NCBI GenBank assembly: GCA_021208965.1
Contig: JAJOJD010000076.1
Location: 1-55,801 of the forward strand
Source of the DNA: Gammaproteobacteria bacterium
GTDB taxonomy: Bacteria > Pseudomonadota > Gammaproteobacteria > JAGOUN01
DNA length: 55,801 nucleotides
Direction of reading: 5' to 3'
Part shown: piece by piece, positions 20,240 to 28,246 of the stretch
How positions within the stretch are numbered: the first letter of the stretch is position 1
How the letters are laid out: the number at the start of each line of letters is the position of its first letter
Made by a program: the position numbers and the translations under genes
Notes under the pieces: generated by a model
The model's input: only the letters and a program-made list of their open reading frames with translations
Databases searched by the model: none
What the model was told of the DNA's origin: nothing

Positions 20240-21074
20240 TAAAAATCACATCCCCTGATTCGTCAATTGCTGCCTGAATAGGTTTCGCAAGACCTATGGA
20301 ATTTATGTAGTTTCCTGCCTTTTCAAAAGAAGAATACATTTTTTGGATCGCTATTTTTATAACCATTTCTAATTGAAACGCAAGCTCTACATTTGAGGCA
20401 ATAACAAGAAGCATATTATCTATAGTAAGGCTGGAATGCTGGGGTTGAAACAATATCTTATCTCGGAGATTGTTGTTTCTATCAATTAAAGAAATTATTT
20501 CATTATATTTTTTATTACAGCTCGAGACATTTTGAAAATAAACAGCGCATTCAGCTTCATTTACTATGGACAAATCAGTTAGTGTTATTTCTTGTATCTG
20601 AAATAGCTCATAAGGAAGCGAAGTGTTATGGTTTCGTAAAGGTTCCGTTATTATATAATTGACGATTTTATTAAGATCGCTTGGATTATATGGTTGTCCA
20701 GGCAATTTTGATTGAAGCATTTGTATTTTTGCATCTATACCAGAGATATTTTTTAATAACTCTCCTATTATTAAAGAACCAATTTTAGCGGTCAAAATAC
20801 TATTACAGATCTGTTTCAACCCAGCCAATGCTTGCATTTGAAGCATTAAATCTGTTTGTGTTTTTAGGAGGGCACTAGTGCAGGCCGCTTTCTTAGAGCA
20901 CTCCTCTTTCTTCATTTCTTTTCGTATTATATAGAATTCATAGAGCAGCCCTGCTCCGATACCGCCTCCAATAGCGCCACTGATAATATCTCGAAAGAAA
21001 TCTACCCAACTACTTGACTGAGCAGTTGTATTATATAAATATGTTATAGATTCAAAAATCATGTCAAAACTCAA
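20217..21074 (-). CDS. Membrane-anchored coiled-coil protein between hsdM and hsdS, unknown (285 aa)
   Basis: One transmembrane helix near the N-terminus (about residues 27-52: DIISGAIGGGIGAGLLYEFY), then a highly charged, cysteine-containing cytoplasmic helical region. There is no enzyme motif. Its start overlaps the hsdM stop by 11 bases and its end overlaps hsdS by 23, so it is translationally coupled inside the modification operon. That position is normally just hsdM-hsdS. I do not recognise the family; it could be an inhibitor, membrane tether or independent defence component. Confidence 0.7.
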   Translation of the reverse strand: MSFDMIFESITYLYNTTAQSSSWVDFFRDIISGAIGGGIGAGLLYEFYIIRKEMKKEECSKKAACTSALLKTQTDLMLQMQALAGLKQICNSILTAKIGSLIIGELLKNISGIDAKIQMLQSKLPGQPYNPSDLNKIVNYIITEPLRNHNTSLPYELFQIQEITLTDLSIVNEAECAVYFQNVSSCNKKYNEIISLIDRNNNLRDKILFQPQHSSLTIDNMLLVIASNVELAFQLEMVIKIAIQKMYSSFEKAGNYINSIGLAKPIQAAIDESGDVIFNEEKNEI

Positions 21075-22620
21075 ACCCCAACTTCGCTAAATTCTTCCTT
21101 ATTACCTCATCTAACTCTGCGCCCTTCGCCATTTGTTCGCCCAATTTTTGCGTTAGCTTTTGCATTTTCTCCAGAAACGCCTCGTCATCTTCTTCAACTG
21201 CCTCTGCGCCGACGTAACGACCAGGTGTTAACACATAACCATGTTCGGCGATTTCAGAAAGCGGAACACTGCGACAAAAACCCAGTGTATCAGCGTAGAT
21301 TTCTTTTGTTTCGCCATCATTGCGCCACACGTGTACGGTATCCGCGATTTTTTCGATATCGGCATCGGTTAATTCTAATTGCGATCGGCTGATCATTGTG
21401 CCAAGTTTGCGCGCATCGATGAATAACACTTCGCCTTTGCGTACGGTTTTGTTTTTTGTAAGAAACCATAAACATGCTGGAATTTGTGTGTTAAAAAATA
21501 ATTGGCCTGGCAAGGCGATCATGCATTCAAGAGCATCAGCTTCGATCATTTTTTTACGAATATCGCCTTCGCTATTTTGGCTAGAACTCATAGAACCATT
21601 AGCAAGAACAATACCAGCACGGCCATTTGGTTTGAGGTGATAAAGCATGTGTTGCAGCCATGCGTAGTTGGCGTTGCCTTGCGGTGGTGTTCCATAACTC
21701 CAGCGCGGATCATTCTCTAAACTTCCATGCCACCAATCAGAAATATTGAAAGGAGGATTCGCTAATATAAAATCTGCACGTAAATCTTGATGTTGATTTT
21801 TAGTGAATGTGTCTGCCGGTTCTTTGCCGAGGTTAAAATCAATGCCACGAATAGCAAGGTTCATTGCCGCTAGTCGCCATGTCGTTGGGTTAGACTCTTG
21901 TCCGTAGATAGAAACATCCCCTAGTTTTCCACCGTGCGCTTCAATAAATTTTTCAGACTGAACAAACATCCCGCCTGATCCACAACAAGGATCATACACT
22001 TTGCCATGATGCGGCGCTAAAACTGCGACTAGTGTTCGCACAATGCTTGCAGGTGTGTAGAACTGCCCGCCCTTCTTGCCTTCAGAGCTGGCAAATTGAC
22101 CGAGAAAATATTCGTAAACCTGGCCTAATAAATCTTTGGCATTTTGGCCTGCAGTACCAAATCCAATCGATGAAATTAAGTCAACTAATTCACCTAATTT
22201 GCCATCTGGTAATTGCGCGCGGGCGTAACGTTTATCGAGTATGCCTTTAAGCTTTGGATTGTCTACTTCAATAAGCATCAGCGCATTATCAATGAGTTTG
22301 CCGATATCCGGTTGTTTTGCTTGTGCACGCAGACTTTCCCAGCGAGCTGCTTCTGGCACCCAGAATGCATTCACTTCTCGGTAATAATCACGATCTTCTA
22401 ATTCTTGAGCAAGAGATTCGGCATCCGCATCATGCAGATAATAGTCATCATTCTTGTTAGTGAAGCGATTTGTTAGTTCATCACGGCGCATTTGAAAGGT
22501 ATCAGAAATATACTTCAAAAAAATTAAGCCCAAAACAATATGCTTGTACTCTGCAGCATCCATATTCGCACGTAGCTTGTCCGCGGTCGCCCAAAGGGTC
22601 TTTTTTATCTCTTCTAGCAT
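21064..22620 (-). CDS. hsdM: Type I DNA methyltransferase subunit HsdM (518 aa)
   Basis: N6-adenine methyltransferase subunit. It has the N-terminal HsdM_N helical domain (TLWATADKLRANMDAAEYK), the AdoMet motif I at 210-218 (DPCCGSGGM), catalytic motif IV NPPF at 288-291 and a C-terminal coiled region that contacts HsdS. Length and motifs indicate an intact enzyme. It is the first gene of the leftward operon hsdM - membrane protein - hsdS - abiC - albA - (hsdR remnant). With HsdS it should still methylate, although no restriction subunit remains. Confidence 0.96.
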   Translation of the reverse strand: MLEEIKKTLWATADKLRANMDAAEYKHIVLGLIFLKYISDTFQMRRDELTNRFTNKNDDYYLHDADAESLAQELEDRDYYREVNAFWVPEAARWESLRAQAKQPDIGKLIDNALMLIEVDNPKLKGILDKRYARAQLPDGKLGELVDLISSIGFGTAGQNAKDLLGQVYEYFLGQFASSEGKKGGQFYTPASIVRTLVAVLAPHHGKVYDPCCGSGGMFVQSEKFIEAHGGKLGDVSIYGQESNPTTWRLAAMNLAIRGIDFNLGKEPADTFTKNQHQDLRADFILANPPFNISDWWHGSLENDPRWSYGTPPQGNANYAWLQHMLYHLKPNGRAGIVLANGSMSSSQNSEGDIRKKMIEADALECMIALPGQLFFNTQIPACLWFLTKNKTVRKGEVLFIDARKLGTMISRSQLELTDADIEKIADTVHVWRNDGETKEIYADTLGFCRSVPLSEIAEHGYVLTPGRYVGAEAVEEDDEAFLEKMQKLTQKLGEQMAKGAELDEVIRKNLAKLGFEF

Positions 22621-22651
22621 TAAAAATCCTCTTTAAAGTGCACTTATAGAA

Positions 22652-22667
22652 TGTTTCACGTGCAACA
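22652..22667. promoter_or_regulatory. parS-like ParB site
   Basis: TGTTTCACGTGCAACA matches the canonical chromosomal-type parS (TGTTTCACGTGAAACA) at 15 of 16 positions. It lies 0.5 kb from parB, in the gap between the end of the parAB operon and the start of hsdM. It also falls in the likely hsdM promoter region. Confidence 0.6.
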
Positions 22668-22670
22668 TCC

Positions 22671-22687
22671 TGGCCATTTAATGGCCA
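22671..22687. promoter_or_regulatory. 17-bp perfect palindrome next to the parS-like site
   Basis: TGGCCATT-T-AATGGCCA, a perfect inverted repeat three bases after the parS-like site. It is a plausible operator for the RHH protein or a second centromere element. No U-tract follows, so a terminator is less likely. Confidence 0.5.
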
Positions 22688-22813
22688 AAAAAGTGTGTTT
22701 TTATAGATTTATGCAATCTACAAATTTGTCTCATTTATTTGATCAATTAATTTTTATATTTAAATAAAATCATTATAAATCAACAACTTAATCTATTTTC
22801 CCGACTCGGGAAT

Positions 22814-23152
22814 TTATTTTCTAATAAGCCTTTGCACTATGCTAGCTCGGATTATATTGCTTTTCGCTGCATCCAAGTCTGGATATTGTTTTCTAGTAAT
22901 AATCACGGCTTGATTAAGTCTTTTCTCTAAGTCATCGGTTATTCGAAAGCTAACAGTATGTGACAAATTTGTAACATCCTTAGCTAAATCAACAAACTCT
23001 GGGAAGCCTTCGATATTTAAAAAGTCTGAGATAGCTTCGTTGATCCACAGGCTCTTGCCGCGCATCCCGTACTTATCTTTAACAATGCGCTCACACATTT
23101 CTTGATGTGTGTTTTCAGGTAACTTTACTGATTTAGAATGCATTTTTAGCAT
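22814..23152 (-). CDS. Ribbon-helix-helix-like DNA-binding protein, third gene of the par operon (112 aa)
   Basis: Two RHH-like units seem to lie in tandem. The first (residues 6-45) runs KSVKLPENTHQEMCERIV to SLWINEAISDFL; the second (65-110) runs HTVSFRITDDLEKRLNQAV to NIIRASIVQRLI. Each has a short beta strand then two helices, as in MetJ/Arc proteins; tandem RHH folds are known in F TraY. It starts one base after the parB stop, so it belongs to parA-parB-rhh. The likely roles are autoregulation of par or copy control; relaxosome function is less likely this far from traI. Confidence 0.6.
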   Translation of the reverse strand: MLKMHSKSVKLPENTHQEMCERIVKDKYGMRGKSLWINEAISDFLNIEGFPEFVDLAKDVTNLSHTVSFRITDDLEKRLNQAVIITRKQYPDLDAAKSNIIRASIVQRLIRK

Positions 23153-23153
23153 A

Positions 23154-24134
23154 TTACACGAGCCCTTCTATTTTTTTTATGATGTTTTTTATAAGAAGAT
23201 TAACACTTTTAGCATCATTCCAATCTACTAAAGAAATATCAACAATATCTTTGCAGGATTCGCTCTGAACAATGGCTTTAACGAGCATTTCGGCAACCCG
23301 AGGGTTTTTAGTGGCTCCAAAGCTAATATTTGTAATTTTACGCCCCTTGGTAACTCGCTTTTCTTTTGCTTTCTTGTCTTTGGCTATCGCCTGAATTTCT
23401 TTTAAAGATTGCCCATTGAGAAAAGCTTCTATGGCTGCATCCATAGCTTCTTTTTCTTTAATGCTAGCAAGCTGTTCCGCCATTTGCAGAGAATTTAATT
23501 TGCCAGAGCTGATTAAATGTCTAATTTTTTGGTTTGATTTTATAAGCAGCAAGAAACGATAGGTATTCGTTAAAGATAAGCCGGTAATTCTTGCGAGCTC
23601 TTGAGCATCCACCTTTTTTTCTGGGAAACGGTCAGTATAAAATTTAATGATAGATTCAATATTGCTAATTTTTTCTGCCAAGCTCAAATCTTCTCGTGCA
23701 GTATTTTCCACCCACTGCACCACCTTCAATTGCAAGTCATCGGGTTTGGCATTGTAAATTCTCGCTGGAATACTTTGTTTTTTTGCCAAATTAGAGGCTA
23801 AAAATCTTCGCTCACCCGCAACAATACGATATTTCTCACCAAATCTGTAAACGACTATTGGATTTAGAACTCCATTAGCTTCTATAGTTGTCGCAAGTTC
23901 TTGGAGCTGTTCAAACTCTTGTTGCTTGTTTGGCTCATTTGAAAAGTCATGATCAGAGAGTACATCTTCCAACGTTATCGTCAAACGTCTTGGATTATCC
24001 GGGTCAACCTCGATTCTAGACAACGTGATTTCTGCATCACGAAATTGCCCATCCGTACTTTCTGCCAAATTAATTGTTTCAGCGATGCCCGCTTGTAGTT
24101 TTTTAGATAAATTAAATCTTCTCTTTTTTTCCAT
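23154..24134 (-). CDS. parB: ParB/RepB/Spo0J-family partition protein (326 aa)
   Basis: Centromere-binding partner of ParA. ParB-N domain: LSRIEVDPDNPRR, then ATTIEANGVLNPIVVYRF and the CTPase-type box GERRFLASN. An acidic-helix ENTAREDLSLAEKI block and a helix-turn-helix follow (ELARITGLSLTNTYRFLLLI). The C-terminal dimerisation region ends in IIKKIEGL. Its ATG overlaps the parA stop (TAATG), showing translational coupling. Confidence 0.94.
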   Translation of the reverse strand: MEKKRRFNLSKKLQAGIAETINLAESTDGQFRDAEITLSRIEVDPDNPRRLTITLEDVLSDHDFSNEPNKQQEFEQLQELATTIEANGVLNPIVVYRFGEKYRIVAGERRFLASNLAKKQSIPARIYNAKPDDLQLKVVQWVENTAREDLSLAEKISNIESIIKFYTDRFPEKKVDAQELARITGLSLTNTYRFLLLIKSNQKIRHLISSGKLNSLQMAEQLASIKEKEAMDAAIEAFLNGQSLKEIQAIAKDKKAKEKRVTKGRKITNISFGATKNPRVAEMLVKAIVQSESCKDIVDISLVDWNDAKSVNLLIKNIIKKIEGLV

Positions 24135-24994
24135 TATGCATACACCTTACTTTCAATATATTGGCACACTTCTATTGCTTCAAGCTTAGCGGGGTTTTTA
24201 TCAGCTAATTCAAAAATTGATTTTGGATCATTCCCATCGGTATCGACTTCACTAAACTTGATACGGTCACTTAGGTATACTGGCATGAGATATTTACCTA
24301 AGGTTGCGTCTTCTGCAAGACTGTCATAAAAATCTTTGTGGAGCGAAGTCTGTTTATATCTATTAGGAAGAATACCGACTAAATTCAATGGATTTTCGGG
24401 CGAGCGTTGCGCGGTTTCTTGCTTCCAAAGTTGAAGCATCCCATAAACACCCTGTAAAGAAAATTCTTCCATGTGCGTTGGAATAATTAAGTGAGTCGCT
24501 GCTTTAATCGCGCCTTGGGTGAGAGGGCCAGTGGAGGGCGCGGTATCGATAATGACAATATCATACGTATTTTTCACATCTTCGTCTGATAAAAATATAT
24601 GTAACTGATTATGGATTCTGTCAGCGACTTCGGTTCTTTTAACCTCTTCGGCGCGCATTAATTTATCCTTCCATCCAGGCGCAATCTCTAGGTTTTTAAA
24701 CTTAGTGTCATAGGGCACAACCTCACTTCCAAAGAAAATATTAGCAATCGTACTTCGTCCATCCCAATCTAAATCCTGCTCTGGGTCGTAATCAGGATGA
24801 ATAGGGGGCATCAACCCTTGCTTAATTGTAGGGTCAAGCTCCATGTTGAGGTAACGTTGCGATGTATTACATTGAGGATCAAAATCAATAATTAGAACAC
24901 GTTTACCCGCCATTGAAAAATGTTCACCCATTAAACTTGCAAGTTTAGATTTGCCAACACCGCCTTTATTGCTAGCAGGTACAATAATTTTCAT
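24134..24994 (-). CDS. parA: ParA-family partition ATPase (286 aa)
   Basis: Walker-type partition ATPase. It has the deviant P-loop NKGGVGKSK at residues 9-17 (signature Lys10 and catalytic Lys15), Walker A' DFDPQCNTSQRY at about 38-49 and Walker B IVIIDTAPSTGPLT near 147-160. There is no N-terminal HTH, so it is a short (type Ib-like) ParA whose autoregulation would need ParB or the RHH protein. It is first in a leftward operon and divergent from repA, with promoter and iteron region between. Confidence 0.95.
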   Translation of the reverse strand: MKIIVPASNKGGVGKSKLASLMGEHFSMAGKRVLIIDFDPQCNTSQRYLNMELDPTIKQGLMPPIHPDYDPEQDLDWDGRSTIANIFFGSEVVPYDTKFKNLEIAPGWKDKLMRAEEVKRTEVADRIHNQLHIFLSDEDVKNTYDIVIIDTAPSTGPLTQGAIKAATHLIIPTHMEEFSLQGVYGMLQLWKQETAQRSPENPLNLVGILPNRYKQTSLHKDFYDSLAEDATLGKYLMPVYLSDRIKFSEVDTDGNDPKSIFELADKNPAKLEAIEVCQYIESKVYA

Positions 24995-25177
24995 GCTTCT
25001 CTCAAATTGTATTACGTTACTACTAATGGTAATATACTTATTGCATCAAGTAAATACATGTTATATTCTTTAAACAGATATTAAGAAAACAGCACAGAGT
25101 GTTTCTTTATTTTTAATATAGTTTAATGTTTATTCTTTTGTAACTCATTGATTTAAAAAGAAAATACATGGCATTAT

Positions 25178-25282
25178 GTGACATATATGTAGGTTCATGA
25201 GACAAATTTGTAGTTTGGTGTGACTAAAATGTAGGTTTTCGGGACAAATTTGTAGGCCAGTGTGACTCATTTGTAGGTAGAT
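25178..25282 (+). repeat. Replication origin: five tandem 21-bp iterons
   Basis: Five directly repeated units start at 25178, 25199, 25220, 25241 and 25262, exactly 21 bp apart (two helical turns). The core is GNGACAAATTTGTAGG (variants such as GTGACATATATGTAGG and GTGACTCATTTGTAGG), with a weakly conserved 5-base tail. They end six bases before the repA start and follow a strongly AT-rich stretch (25020-25177), as in iteron-controlled oriV. RepA should bind them for both initiation and autorepression. Confidence 0.92.
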
Positions 25283-25288
25283 ATAAAC

Positions 25289-25999
25289 GTGAATATGATT
25301 AGGGCAGAAAAGAGCGAGACAGTATTAAAAAAACATGTTGCTGCAATTCATTGCTCAACCGGTTTAACGCTAATACAAAGAAAAATGAGTAATGCTCTGT
25401 TATTTCATGCTTTTCCAAATTTGATGACAGAAGAAGAACACACCATCACCATCAGCCAAATTTGCAAGATCATTGGATATAACAGCTATAACTATGAACT
25501 CATTAAAAGCTCATTGCGCGCTTTGATGACGACATTGATTGAATGGAATGTCACTAATGAAGATTTACAATCAGAGGATTGGTCAGCGAGTACAATCATC
25601 TCGGGAGTCAGGTTAGCGGATAATCATTGTACCTATTCATATAGTCCACATATTAAACGGTTGCTTTCCAATCCTTCCATCTACGGTCAAATTAATTTAA
25701 TTATTCAAGCGCAATTTAAATCCAGTTATGGGCTGGCGTTATATGAAAATTGCGTGCGATACAAAGGATTGAGCTCAACAAAATGGATGGACTATTTGGT
25801 ATTTAGAAAACTCATGGGCGTGGAAGAGGGGAAGTATCATATTTTCCGCGACTTTAAAAAGCGAGTTTTGGATAGGGCGGTTTTAGAGGTTAACACATAC
25901 TCTGATCTTAGTGTTGAATATGAATTAAAAACAGAAAAAAGAAATGTCAAATTGATTCGTTTTCTGATCCAACAAAAGGAAAAAAAAGAAAAAAGCTAG
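25289..25999 (+). CDS. repA: Replication initiator of the RepB/Rep_3 family (236 aa)
   Basis: Binds the adjacent iterons to open the origin. The winged-helix 1 region has TGLTLIQRKMSNALLFHAF and ISQICKIIGYNSYNYELIKSSLRAL. Winged-helix 2 has SSYGLALYENCVRYKGL, LVFRKLMGVEEGKYHIFRDFKKRVLDRAVLEVN, a very typical Rep_3 ending block (quoted here in parts of one motif region). Starts GTG 25289 or ATG 25295 are both possible. The gene ends in a poly(A)-rich run (A8 at 25980-25987, G, A6). The -1 frame is open through this point and continues directly into the next ORF, so a longer RepA is plausible. Confidence 0.92.
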   Translation: MNMIRAEKSETVLKKHVAAIHCSTGLTLIQRKMSNALLFHAFPNLMTEEEHTITISQICKIIGYNSYNYELIKSSLRALMTTLIEWNVTNEDLQSEDWSASTIISGVRLADNHCTYSYSPHIKRLLSNPSIYGQINLIIQAQFKSSYGLALYENCVRYKGLSSTKWMDYLVFRKLMGVEEGKYHIFRDFKKRVLDRAVLEVNTYSDLSVEYELKTEKRNVKLIRFLIQQKEKKEKS

Positions 26000-26595
26000 G
26001 CAGTAAGTTGAACTATGTCGCACCAGAATTTACCCATGAAGAAAAAATTCTTTTTAATCAACTATTACAAGAATTTCTTTTGTCTGAAACGCAAGCAGCA
26101 GAGCTTGTTCACAGGTATGGGCATGATTATATCAATAAAAAAATAGAGATAGTTAAAAATTCACCTGCGTATACAAAAAATAAAATAAATGATTTGAGAG
26201 CGTATTTTATCACTGCCGTTCGTGATGATTTTCAACCCAATGTACCTAAGGCAGAGATATTAAAACAGGATTTTTTCCCTAATGAAAAACAACCTATTGA
26301 AGATTCAGAGAAGCAGTTAAAACAGAAATATGCAGATTATGTAAATAAAAAAATTGAAGCCTATTATTACGCATTAAACCAGGATGAGCAGCAAAGGCTA
26401 ACTCATGATTTTATTGATTTTGTGAAATCAAAATCAGGCGGAGAGATAATCTTAAATGCGCATCAAAAACATGGGTTTGAAAGTTTTTTAGTGAAAACAA
26501 AGTTTATAAACTACATAAAATCTGTCATTAATATTAAAGAAATGAACTATCTTTCGATGGAAGAATGGCAGAACAGCACTAATTTGAATCTTTGA
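25924..26595 (+). CDS. C-terminal extension of RepA in the -1 frame, or separate replication-associated protein
   Basis: This frame has no good start: the first candidate is TTG 26008 without a ribosome-binding site, while the frame is open back to 25924 and overlaps the end of repA by 76 bases. From 26008 it encodes 195 residues, helical and charged (FTHEEKILFNQLLQEFLLSE, QAAELVHRYGHDYINKKIEI). It resembles the helical tails that follow the two winged helices in some long plasmid initiators. A -1 shift, or one added A, in the repA-end poly(A) run would give a RepA of about 430 residues. Alternatively it is a broken full-length gene. Family not recognised. Confidence 0.5.
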   Translation: MKNRKKKCQIDSFSDPTKGKKRKKLGSKLNYVAPEFTHEEKILFNQLLQEFLLSETQAAELVHRYGHDYINKKIEIVKNSPAYTKNKINDLRAYFITAVRDDFQPNVPKAEILKQDFFPNEKQPIEDSEKQLKQKYADYVNKKIEAYYYALNQDEQQRLTHDFIDFVKSKSGGEIILNAHQKHGFESFLVKTKFINYIKSVINIKEMNYLSMEEWQNSTNLNL

Positions 26596-26720
26596 CGTCA
26601 TTCGTCAGCAGATTGCTTTCTCCTATATTCATAGTACAGAAAAAAGACAAAATAAAAAGAGTCCAATGCACAAAAATCCATCAGAATGCGCAATAAGAAT
26701 AAAATCGATAGTGGCCTACT

Positions 26721-26970
26721 TTAATTTACCCAATCTTCGCCTGTAGGTGTTTTTCCATGCCAACCAAGAACCAAGGGTGTTACAAAATGGTTATGAACTG
26801 AATATTTGGAATAACGAGGGTAATCAGCTTTTTGGATGCCTAATTTAGCCAAAAAGGCATATCCTTCTTTTTTTGTTTAAAACCAAATGTTGTTACTCCC
26901 TGTGCCACAACTGTTTTTACTACTTCACAAACATCGTCCTCTTCCAATTGTGAGTTGGTAAAATTAGCAA
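26721..26970 (-). pseudogene. C-terminal fragment of unknown protein, leftward copy (frameshifted)
   Basis: Read leftward from about 26970: VVKTVVAQGVTTFGFKQKKK, then after a frameshift at the seven-A run (T7 at 26868-26874) FLAKLGIQKADY, YSVHNHFVTPLVLGWHGK and TPTGEDWVN before TAA at 26721-26723. The ending is clearly homologous to the rightward fragment beside it. The parent family is unknown to me. Confidence 0.45.
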
Positions 26971-27158
26971 AACGCAATAACATAAGTTCTTTTGGATTTT
27001 CAGATAAAGAAAACGAAGTAATATTTTTGAAAAATCTTGGCATTCCAACGGTCAATAATTTTCAGTATTCTTACGACAGTGCTGCAAATCATTTTGTAGT
27101 ATTGCTTAGCTCTGGTTGGAGCACTATAACACAACAAGGCCAAGAGTGGAAAAACTAG
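26970..27158 (+). pseudogene. C-terminal fragment of the same unknown family, rightward copy
   Basis: Reads NNISSFGFSDKENEV, IFLKNLGIPTVNNF, YSYDSAANHFVVLLSSGW and ends QGQEWKN. It aligns end to end with the leftward neighbour (FL-x-x-LGI, Y-S, NHFV-x-L, GW, G-x-x-W-x-N stop). Only the C-terminal part remains. The two copies are diverged at nucleotide level, so they are paralogues and not a fresh inverted duplication. Confidence 0.45.
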
Positions 27159-27183
27159 AGTTTTTACAGGCTCTAGCGCACAG

Positions 27184-27906
27184 TCACGTAATTTTTGTAA
27201 TTAAGTCGAATATTGTTTTTGCCGAGATGTTTTCTTTTCTTAAAAGAGATTTTTCATTATGCACACGAAAACTTATGTGAACATTTGCGCAAATAATGTT
27301 ATTTTGTATGAAGGCACAGTTAATTTCAGAAATTAAGTTGCCATTATTGTTAGTAAAATTTTTAAGGTTAGCCTTAATTTCAACTGTAATAGGGAATAAA
27401 AAACTATTAAATTCAGATTTAATGTTAACTAGCGTAAATCGTTTTCTGAATTTATCTGAATCTCCTAAAAAGAAATTTTCAACAATAGATATCATCATTT
27501 GTCTAGCCGCTTCGACAATTAGCATTCCTTGAAGATGTAAGCCGGTAACGTGGTCATCAAGGATTTCGCAATTATCAGCAACATACAAAAAACCTATAAA
27601 TTCAAATTTACTAAGTAAAACAGGTTTTGTTATAACAACATTTTTTGCTTTTCTTTTGTGAACAAACTTTTTGTCCTCTATAGTGTTTTTTCCAATGCAG
27701 GAAGTATAAGCAATATTATTTTTAATAAAAAAATTAGTCAAAATAGTTAGCTGACTTTTAATAATCCCTTGACCAAGAAATATCATAGACGCTTGTAAAT
27801 TGCTTTCATCGTTTTGATGGTGCAATTTAATGAAATCGCTAGCAGTTATGATGTTTTTATTATCACATGCCATGCAAAACTTATTGCCGACAATTATTAT
27901 ATTCAT
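27184..27906 (-). CDS. AfsA-type hotdog protein (A-factor biosynthesis family) (240 aa)
   Basis: The central signature DDHVTGLHLQGMLIVEAARQ (about residues 117-136) is the AfsA hotdog block, with His119, Glu132, Arg135 and Gln136. It is the family that condenses a beta-ketoacyl chain with dihydroxyacetone phosphate for gamma-butyrolactone signals in Streptomyces. A preceding beta-rich segment (NVVITKPVLLSKFEFIGFLY) and a following HISFRV strand fit the second hotdog half. The start is set at ATG 27906 because AAGGAAG stands six bases before it. An upstream GTG (27927) overlaps the previous stop. Last gene of the ABM-GST, VUT, MFS, ABM, AfsA operon. Chemistry here is inference. Confidence 0.75.
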   Translation of the reverse strand: MNIIIVGNKFCMACDNKNIITASDFIKLHHQNDESNLQASMIFLGQGIIKSQLTILTNFFIKNNIAYTSCIGKNTIEDKKFVHKRKAKNVVITKPVLLSKFEFIGFLYVADNCEILDDHVTGLHLQGMLIVEAARQMMISIVENFFLGDSDKFRKRFTLVNIKSEFNSFLFPITVEIKANLKNFTNNNGNLISEINCAFIQNNIICANVHISFRVHNEKSLLRKENISAKTIFDLITKIT

Positions 27907-27923
27907 AAAATACTTCCTTGTAT

Positions 27924-28241
27924 TCACCTAGCCGTTGATTTAAATTGATTAATATAATTATTTGTTTTGTAAACATAAGAAGAATGACTTTTTTCTAGGT
28001 AATTAGTTAAAAGAGATTTAATTTCCTTATGTGCCAATGAGCTTCTCCATGACTCAAGTAAGGCCATGTTTTCAAATTCCAAAAATAGGTTAACAGTACC
28101 GTAGCAATCTTCATCAAGAGAATACTTTGCAGAAATAAATCCATCAAAATCATTTAAAATCGTTGATAATTTTATAAACCATTCTTCAAAATATCTGACT
28201 CCCGCAATGGTTAGGTAATGTTTTATGTGGAAAATGACCAT
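27924..28241 (-). CDS. Antibiotic biosynthesis monooxygenase (ABM)-like protein (105 aa)
   Basis: Dimeric alpha/beta-barrel domain. Its opening MVIFHIKHYLTIAGVRYFEE is followed by FDGFISAKYSLDE, VNLFLEFENMALLESWRSS and HKEIKSLLTNYL, the usual beta-alpha-beta-beta-alpha-beta order of ABM/heme-degrading-like proteins. Length near 100 is standard. It is a paralogue of the N-terminal domain of the ABM-GST gene at the other end of the operon. Members act on small aromatic or polyketide substrates, but many have unknown substrates. Five bases after the MFS stop. Confidence 0.75.
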   Translation of the reverse strand: MVIFHIKHYLTIAGVRYFEEWFIKLSTILNDFDGFISAKYSLDEDCYGTVNLFLEFENMALLESWRSSLAHKEIKSLLTNYLEKSHSSYVYKTNNYINQFKSTAR

Positions 28242-28246
28242 ATAGA

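Noticed and set aside
25178-25282. Short regular repeats as a CRISPR array
   Set aside because: Units are 21 bp without unique spacers of about 30 bp and no cas genes are present. Position before repA makes them iterons.
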